A DNA stretch of 64,000 nt, taken from contig CM038471.1 in NCBI GenBank assembly GCA_021464415.1, positions 30,229,234 through 30,293,233 on the forward strand. Reading direction: 5' to 3'. The notes beneath the pieces are model-generated. The model did no database searches. It had not been told where the DNA came from and saw nothing but the letters and a program-made list of their open reading frames with translations. Each line of letters opens with the position of its first letter. Position 1 is the stretch's first letter. This DNA is from Lonicera japonica. Lineage: Eukaryota; Streptophyta; Magnoliopsida; Dipsacales; Caprifoliaceae. Below, in pieces: positions 57,978 through 64,000 of this stretch. The translations under genes and the position numbers were made by a program.

Positions 57978-60900
57978 TCATTCTTGAGTCCGATCCCCTT
58001 CAACGCTCTTCCATGCTTCAGCTTTGCTCATCATCTCTTGGACCATGGTCATAAGTGCCTCCTTGATCTTCTTGGCTCTAGCTCGAGTGATTGGGCCACT
58101 AGGAACCCGGATGGGATCTGCATAGCCTTCACTCCATGATCCAACTCCAGTGCTATCCTTGGGTTCATCATTCCCCTCCTCTTGAAAAGGAATTGTCCTC
58201 AATTCGTCATCTGCACTAAACGGACTTAGATCAGCAACATTAAATGTAGCACTCACATTATATTCATCTGGAAAATCAAGTTTGTATGTATTGTCATTGA
58301 TCTTTTGCACAACTTGAAATGGTCCATCTCCTCTCGGTAACAACTTAGAACGCCTTTGAACTGGAAAGCGTTCCTTTCTCAAGTGCAGCCAAACCCAATC
58401 TCCTGGTTCGAAGACCATCTTTTTCCTTCCTTTGTTTGCTTGCTGCACATACTGCTTAGTTCTTCTTTCAATGTTTTGCCTTGCCTTCTCATGAATCTGT
58501 CTAATAAACTCAGCTTTCTTCCTCCCATTTAGGTTAGCATGCTCAACAGGTAATGGCAATAAATCCAAATGAGCTAAAGGATTAAAACCATACACAATCT
58601 CAAAAGAAGAAAACTTAGATGCAAAATGAATAGATCGATTATATGCAAACTCAACATGAGGCAAACATTCTTCCCACTCTTTCAAGTTCTTCTTGATTAT
58701 GGCACGCAATAGAGTGGATAGAGTTCTATTTACTACTTATGTTTGACCATCAGTTTGGGGATGACATGTAGTAGAAAACAACAATTTAGTACCCAACTTT
58801 TCCCACAAAGTCTTCTAAATGTAGCTAAAAAACTTTGCATCCCTATCAGAAACAATGGTTATAGGTATGCCATGCAATCGCACAATTTTTTTAAAAAATA
58901 AATTAGCAATTCGTGGTGCATCATCAGTTTTATTACAAGCAATAAAAGGAGCAATTTTAGAAAATCTATCAACTACCACGAAAATAGAATCATTCCCATA
59001 TTTAGTCCTAGGCAAACCCAACACAAAATCCATAGAAATGTCAACCCAATGGTCACTAGGAATGGGCAATGGAGTATATAGACCATGGGGGTTTAACTTA
59101 GACTTTGCTTTCTTACAAGTAACACATCTCTCACAGATTCTTTTAACATCTCTTTTCATATGAGGACAAAATAAGTGTTCTTGCAATACTCCTAAGGTCT
59201 TAGTTATACCAAAGTGCCCCATTAGACTCCCACCATGAGCCTCTTTCACAAGCAACTCACGCAATGAACATTTAGGCACACAAAGTTTGATTTCACACAT
59301 TAAGAACCCATAATGCCTAAAGTACTTATCAAACGTCACTTTCTCACATGCATTAAAGATATCTCTAAAATCAGCAACATCACAATACAATTTCTTGATG
59401 TATTCAAATCCAAGAAATTTAGCATATAAAATAGCAATTAAAGCATACCTGCGCGATAAAGCATTTGCTACAACATTTTTCTTACCCTGCTTGTACTTGA
59501 TTACATACGGAAAAGTCTCTATGAACTCTACCGATTTGGCATGGTGCTTATTTAACCTTTGTTGTCCCTTCAAGTGCCTCAATGATTCATGATCCGTGTG
59601 AATCACAAACTTCTTCGGCCACAGATAGTGCTGCCATGTATCCAACGCTCTCACCAATGTATAAAGCTCATTGTCGTAGGTAGGGTAATTTAAGGTCGCC
59701 CCACCTAGCTTCTCACTAAAGTATGTTATTGGCTTCCCTTCCTGCATAAGAACAGCACCAATATAAGAACAGCACCAATACCATTTCCTAAACCATCGCA
59801 TTTAATTTCAAAAGTCTTTGAAAAGTTAGGCAAAGATAACAAGGGGGCGTTACTTAGCTTGCTTTTTAGTAATTAAAATGCCTTCTCTTGTTCCTCTCCC
59901 CATTTGAACCCAAGATTCTTCTTGATCACTACAGTCAATGGCGCCGCAATCGTGCTAAAATTCTTCACGAATCGCCGATAAAAACTAGCAAGCCCATGGA
60001 AACTCCGCACTTGTCCAACACTTATAGAGCTTTGCCATTCTTGAATAGCCTTTACATTTTCTTCATCAACCTAAATCCCTTGTGCACTTACAACAAAACC
60101 AAGAAATACAAGCTTATCCGTGCAAAAGGTGCACTTCTTCAGGTTAGCATATAACATCTCCTTTCGCAAGACATCCAAAACATATTTTAAATGAATTACA
60201 TAGTCATCTAGACTCTTGCTATAAATTAGGATATCATCAAAATAGACCACAACAAATTTGTCAATGAATGATCTCAAAACATGGTTCATTAATCTCATGA
60301 AAGTGCTAGGTGCATTAGTTAAACCAAAAGGCATAACTAACCATTCATATAAACCATATTTTGTTTTAAAAGTTGTTTTCCATTCATTTTCTTCTTTCAT
60401 CCTAATTTGATGGTATCCACTTTTCAAATCAATTTTAGAGAACATACTAGACCCATGCAACTCATCAAGCATATCATCTAAACGTGGAATGGGGTGAGGA
60501 TACTTTACCGTGATATTATTTATGGCTCAACAGTCCACGCACATCCTCCACGTTCCATCTTTTTTGGCACTAGCAACACTGGCACTGCACATGGGCTCAT
60601 ACTTTCCCTCACATACCCTTTCTCTAGCAGCTCCGTCACTTGCCTTTGAAGTTTCTTCGTCTCCTCTGGATTACTCCTATAGGCTAGGCGGTTTGGAATG
60701 GATGCTCTGGGTACGTTTTGTTTTAAAAGTTGTTTAACATTCATTTTCTTCTTTCATCCTAATTTGATGGTATCCACTTTTCAAATCAATTTTAGAGAAT
60801 ATACTAGACCCATGCAACTCATCAAGCATATCATCTAAACGTGGAATGGGGTGAGGATACTTTACCGTGATTTTATTTATGGCTCAACAGTCCACGCACA

Positions 60901-61338
60901 TCTTCCACGTTCCATCTTTTTTGGCACTAGCAACACTGGCACTGCACATGGGCTCATACTTTCCCTCACATACCCTTTCTCTAGCAGCTCCGTCACTTGC
61001 CTTTGAAGTTTCTTCGTCTCCTATGGATTACTCCTATAGGCTAGGCGGTTTGGAATGGATGCTCTGGGTACGAAATCAATTTTGTGCTCTATTCCTCGAA
61101 TAGGTGGTAAACCGCTTGGCGCATCCTCTGGAAAGACGTCACCAAAATCCTGGAACAAAGAGATAATAATACCAGGCAAAGATGAATTTAGTTCGTTAGT
61201 GTTAAAAAAAAGTACTTTTTTGTACACAAGTACAAGAAGTTGATTACAAAGTATCGTTCTTTTCACTTCACTACCTCTCGCATAGAAATTCTTTTGCCGC
61301 CTCTCAAACTTACTCTCAATAGTCACTGGTTTTTCCAC
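57978..61338 (-). pseudogene. Gypsy pol: RT, RNase H, integrase
   Basis: RT starts near 61338 and shows [52 protein letters not shown] and the catalytic [10 protein letters not shown] (60071-60472). RNase H (59801 down) shows [20 protein letters not shown] and [16 protein letters not shown]. Integrase shows [45 protein letters not shown] and VSDRDAKFF. The last part (58709-57978) shows FAYNRSIHFASKFSSFEIVY, a GDWVWLHLRKERFP domain and the ending GPITRARAKKIKEALM. Breaks: a 357-bp in-frame tandem duplication in RT (60359-61072), a one-base deletion in each copy's A-run at VPKK, a nonsense codon in the AINN block, a 17-bp duplication at 59746-59779, stop codons near 58815, and TAA in place of the integrase catalytic Glu. 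Confidence 0.88.
60359..61072 (-). repeat. In-frame 357-bp tandem duplication within gypsy RT
   Basis: Units 60359-60715 and 60716-61072 are nearly identical, each running from TTTTGTTTTAAAAGTTGTT to GATGCTCTGGGTACG. The length is a multiple of three. Both copies have the same shortened A-run before GATGGAACGTGG, so the frameshift predates the duplication. Confidence 0.9.
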
Positions 61339-61380
61339 TCTACTTTCTTTTTTCTCAATTTCTTTTCTTTTTCCCTCATT

Positions 61381-63084
61381 CTATTTCTTTTCCTTTTCAG
61401 CTTTCCGTTGCTCCTCCTCATTTTGTAACTTCAACTGATCGCCATAAGCCTGCTGTGGCGGTAAAGGTGCAAGAATGATTGTTCTTTTGTTCATCTCAAA
61501 TGAGTATTTATTGGTGAAGCCATCGTGCTTGACTCTTCTATCATATTGCCACGGCCTCCCCAACAGCATATGGCCGGCTTGCATGGGAACCACATCACAA
61601 AGCACTTAGTCCTCATACTTCCCAATGCTAAAGGACACCATAACCTGCTTGTTCACCCTCACTTCACCGCTATCATTCAACCACTATAGTTTGTAAGGCC
61701 TTGGATGCGTAGTCATGTGCAATGCTAGCTTCTCCACCATTGTCGTGCTAGCCACATTAGTGTAACTACCTCCGTCTATCACCAAGCTACACACCTGCTT
61801 AGCACTAGGCACCTAGTATAGAAGATATTATCTCGCTGCTCCTCATCCTCCCTTGCCTGCACGCTAAGGGTTCTTCTTGCAACTAACAACTCGCCCTGAG
61901 TAGCGCTCTCCTCTTCTTTAATATCCTCCAAAGGTGGCATAGCTTCAGCGCCTTCTTTATCCGTCTCATATTCCCCATTATCCAGAAGCATCATTATTCG
62001 CTTGTTCGGGCATTGAGTAAATACGTGGCCTCTCCCTTGACACTTCCAACAGATAATGTCCTGGTTTCGAGTAGTAGGAGTATTAGTAGTGTTAGGGGCT
62101 GCCTTAGCTTGACTCCCACTAGGAACCTTCGATTTCGAATCAATTTTCAGTTTCGGAGCGGTTGCTTTGTCATCCTTTTTCCACGAACTTTGTTTTCATG
62201 GAGTAGAGTAAGAACTTTGGCTTGACTTGAAACTATCCCTCCTCTTGAGCTGCCTCTCTATTTTAATTGCCGCGTGCACAATATTTTCAATCTCAACGTA
62301 GGGCTGCAATTCAACCGCATTGGCAATTTCCCGATTTAACCCGCTCAAGAACCACGCCATGGTAGCTTCTCTATTCTCATCAACCTTGGCCCGAATCATG
62401 GCCACTTTCATATCCTTGTAGTACTCATCAACACTACGATTCCCCTGTGTAAACCCCTACAATTTTTGGTACAAATCGCTTCTTCATCAGCCGCTTCACC
62501 TCTTCCCATGTCTCTACGGGCCCTTCATCACTACGCTTTCACTTTGTCATCAAGTGATCCCACCAAACAAGTGCATAATTTGAAAATTCAATAGCCGCCA
62601 ATTTCACCTTTTTGGACTCAGAGTAATTATGGCAAGCAAACACCAACTCTACTTTCTTGACCCACTCAAGATAGGCCTCAGGGTCATTCTTCCCTTGGAA
62701 TGATGGAATCTTCATTTTGATCCCATTCATGTTGTCGTCCTCCCGATTGGTTCCTCTACCAATTCGCCTACCATTCCGTCGGTTAGCGGTTACCGAATCA
62801 ACGTCACTATCCCCATTGTCAAAACTATCTCGGTAATAGTTATCAGGATCATTCTCAGCCCTCCTTTCTCTAGGATGCATTCTCCCAGTTCTTTGAGCAC
62901 TACGCGATTTACCAGATTGTTCATTTTGAGTGCTCTCAACTCTATCCACTTTCACCCGCATTTATTTTAATTCGTCACTAATCTCATCTACTTGCTCTTT
63001 AAAGCCACCCAACTCCTCTCTCATCATATTTTGTAAGGTACTCGACATGGCTTCTTGGAACAACATAGGATCACAATTTGACAT
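61381..63084 (-). pseudogene. Gypsy gag and protease
   Basis: Gag begins MSNCDPMLFQEAMSSTLQNM at 63084, meets a TAA at about 62962, and continues with KMKIPSFQGKNDPEAYLEWV, LAAIEFSNYALVWWDHLM and, after a frameshift near 62470, RANVDENREATMAWFLSGLN-like residues and AIKIERQLKRRDSF. A zinc knuckle CWKCQGRGHVFTQC lies near 62020-62060. The protease region (about 61800-61560) shows LVIDGGSYTNVASTTMVEKL, with DGG at the active-site position as in many plant gypsy elements. The tail is MQAGHMLLGRPWQYDRR. Stops near 61605 and 61690 break the frame. Confidence 0.85.
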
Positions 63085-64000
63085 ATTGCTGCAAAACAGA
63101 GATTAGCACAATATAAAGAAGTAAAAATTTCCTCACTACACTCCCTTACATGTTTTGCTCAGAATATGTCACTCTGATTTTATCACTCGTGTTTAGCTCT
63201 CAAAAGTAATGATATATCTCTCAATTTTCACCTTTTAGAACTTTCAAACAAATCGAAAAGCCAGAACCTTTGTCTTGGTTCCCAAACAGCAATCACAATC
63301 CAAATAGGTCAATTGTATGCCCGACAATTTCATTTTTACCAAGAACTCAAGAACAGGAATCCCAACGAATTATAGACACAATACGTAGCAAAAGATCGAG
63401 AAAAAAATGAGCGAAAATTCAGTCTCGTGGAAATAGGATTTTTGGAATCCTTGGACCCTATAGAACCCAAATCCAAAAAGAAATAGTTACGAATTTCAAA
63501 AAATTTTGTACTCTTTTTTTTTTATTTTTTATTATGGGTCTCTCGACTTCTACTTTAATCTGGTGTAGTCGAAATTTCCAGAATACGAAACTTCAATAGA
63601 ATAATATGCACAGTTCAAAACTCGAGCATAATAATCACAATTGTGGCTTTTTTGCAGACACAATATCAATAGCCACGACTATCAACAGCCACAATATCAA
63701 ATTAACCCAGCAACAAGAAATAAGGAATTCGCAAGTCTAGGGTTTTTAACACAACTAGAGATTGTCGCAAATAACAAATAGAATTCGCAATCAAGAAACT
63801 AGGGTTTTTATGCGGTAATCGAAATCCAAATAGGCCTAGGCAGAAGCAATAAAAAATTAATTCGCATATCAAACAGGTTCTGATGGACAGATTCGCAACT
63901 AGGGTTCAAAAAAAAGAAGTCAAAGATTTCGACTTTAATCAACATAGATAAAATAAACGAAGCAAATTCTCAATAGTCAAGAACAAATTCGAAATAATGC
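63085..64000. other. Gypsy 5' leader, no gene seen
   Basis: AT-rich with recurring TTCGCAA and CTAGGGTTT motifs. It probably holds the leader between the primer-binding site and gag; neither the primer-binding site nor the 5' LTR is identifiable before the window ends. Confidence 0.5.

Larger units (their letters stand above)
57462..64000 (-). mobile_element. Ty3/gypsy retrotransposon, degenerate, 5' end beyond window
   Basis: Minus-strand element with 3' LTR at 57462-57948 (plus-strand ends TGATGTGATC and TTTAGACA) and the pol-gag order reading rightwards in reverse: integrase, RNase H, RT, protease, gag. The gag ATG is near 63084, after a pyrimidine-rich TTTTGCAG. The 5' leader (63085-64000) is non-coding and the 5' LTR lies outside. 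Insertion into unit 3 is exact at CCGG/TGATG. Several stops and frameshifts make it non-autonomous. I cannot assign the lineage securely; no chromodomain was seen. Confidence 0.88.

Noticed and set aside
58855..59163. Plus-strand 102-codon frame in the gypsy element
   Set aside because: Shadow of the minus-strand integrase; no independent resemblance.

Overview
The window is nuclear DNA of a dicot plant: AT-rich, intron-containing and dominated by nested transposable elements. It carries TIR-domain genes, which point to a eudicot, and Ty1/copia and Ty3/gypsy retrotransposons, MULE, CACTA and MITE families typical of plant genomes. I cannot name the species. Nothing here is bacterial, organellar or CRISPR-like.

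Layout. 1-1966: the 5' end of a minus-strand copia element running off the left edge. 2040-6733: a tRNA-derived SINE and copies of a dispersed repeat (called R1 here) broken by gypsy-type solo LTRs. 6734-12780: an autonomous-type Mutator-like element (MULE) with long terminal inverted repeats, a perfect 9-bp target duplication, a MURA-type transposase gene and an opposing GRF zinc-finger gene, itself interrupted by a solo LTR. 12790-16300: more R1/R2 repeats, a MITE and a small Pack-MULE-like element with an OVATE-family-like fragment. 17085-22570: an ILR1-type auxin-conjugate amidohydrolase gene on the minus strand, apparently intact in five exons, with two sets of broken copies around it. 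22780-28349: MITEs and a decayed minus-strand copia element.

28879-57461 is a tandem segmental duplication. Unit 1 (28879-about 40706) and unit 2 (45953-about 54803) each hold a decayed transposase-like segment, about 3.5 to 5 kb of AT-rich sequence, and one copy of an unusual gene. Unit 3 (55155-57461) is a truncated copy lacking the gene. Unit 1 was split by a 5.2-kb CACTA element carrying pieces of a host Atos-like gene. A decayed plus-strand copia element lies between units 1 and 2, and unit 2 collected several small DNA transposons. Unit 3 ends where a Ty3/gypsy element (57462 to beyond 64000, minus strand) inserted.

The most interesting content is the pair of paralogous genes at 38428-40708 and 52185-54772. 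Both are predicted to join a TIR domain, through the first residues of a normal TIR-NLR second exon, directly to a heavy-metal-associated (HMA) domain and a Gly/Tyr-rich tail of the HIPP type, with no NB-ARC or LRR. Splice phases agree and both predicted reading frames stay open. In the second copy a one-base shift separates the frame from a perfect isoprenylation box. All functional statements are inference from sequence; no transcript evidence was available.
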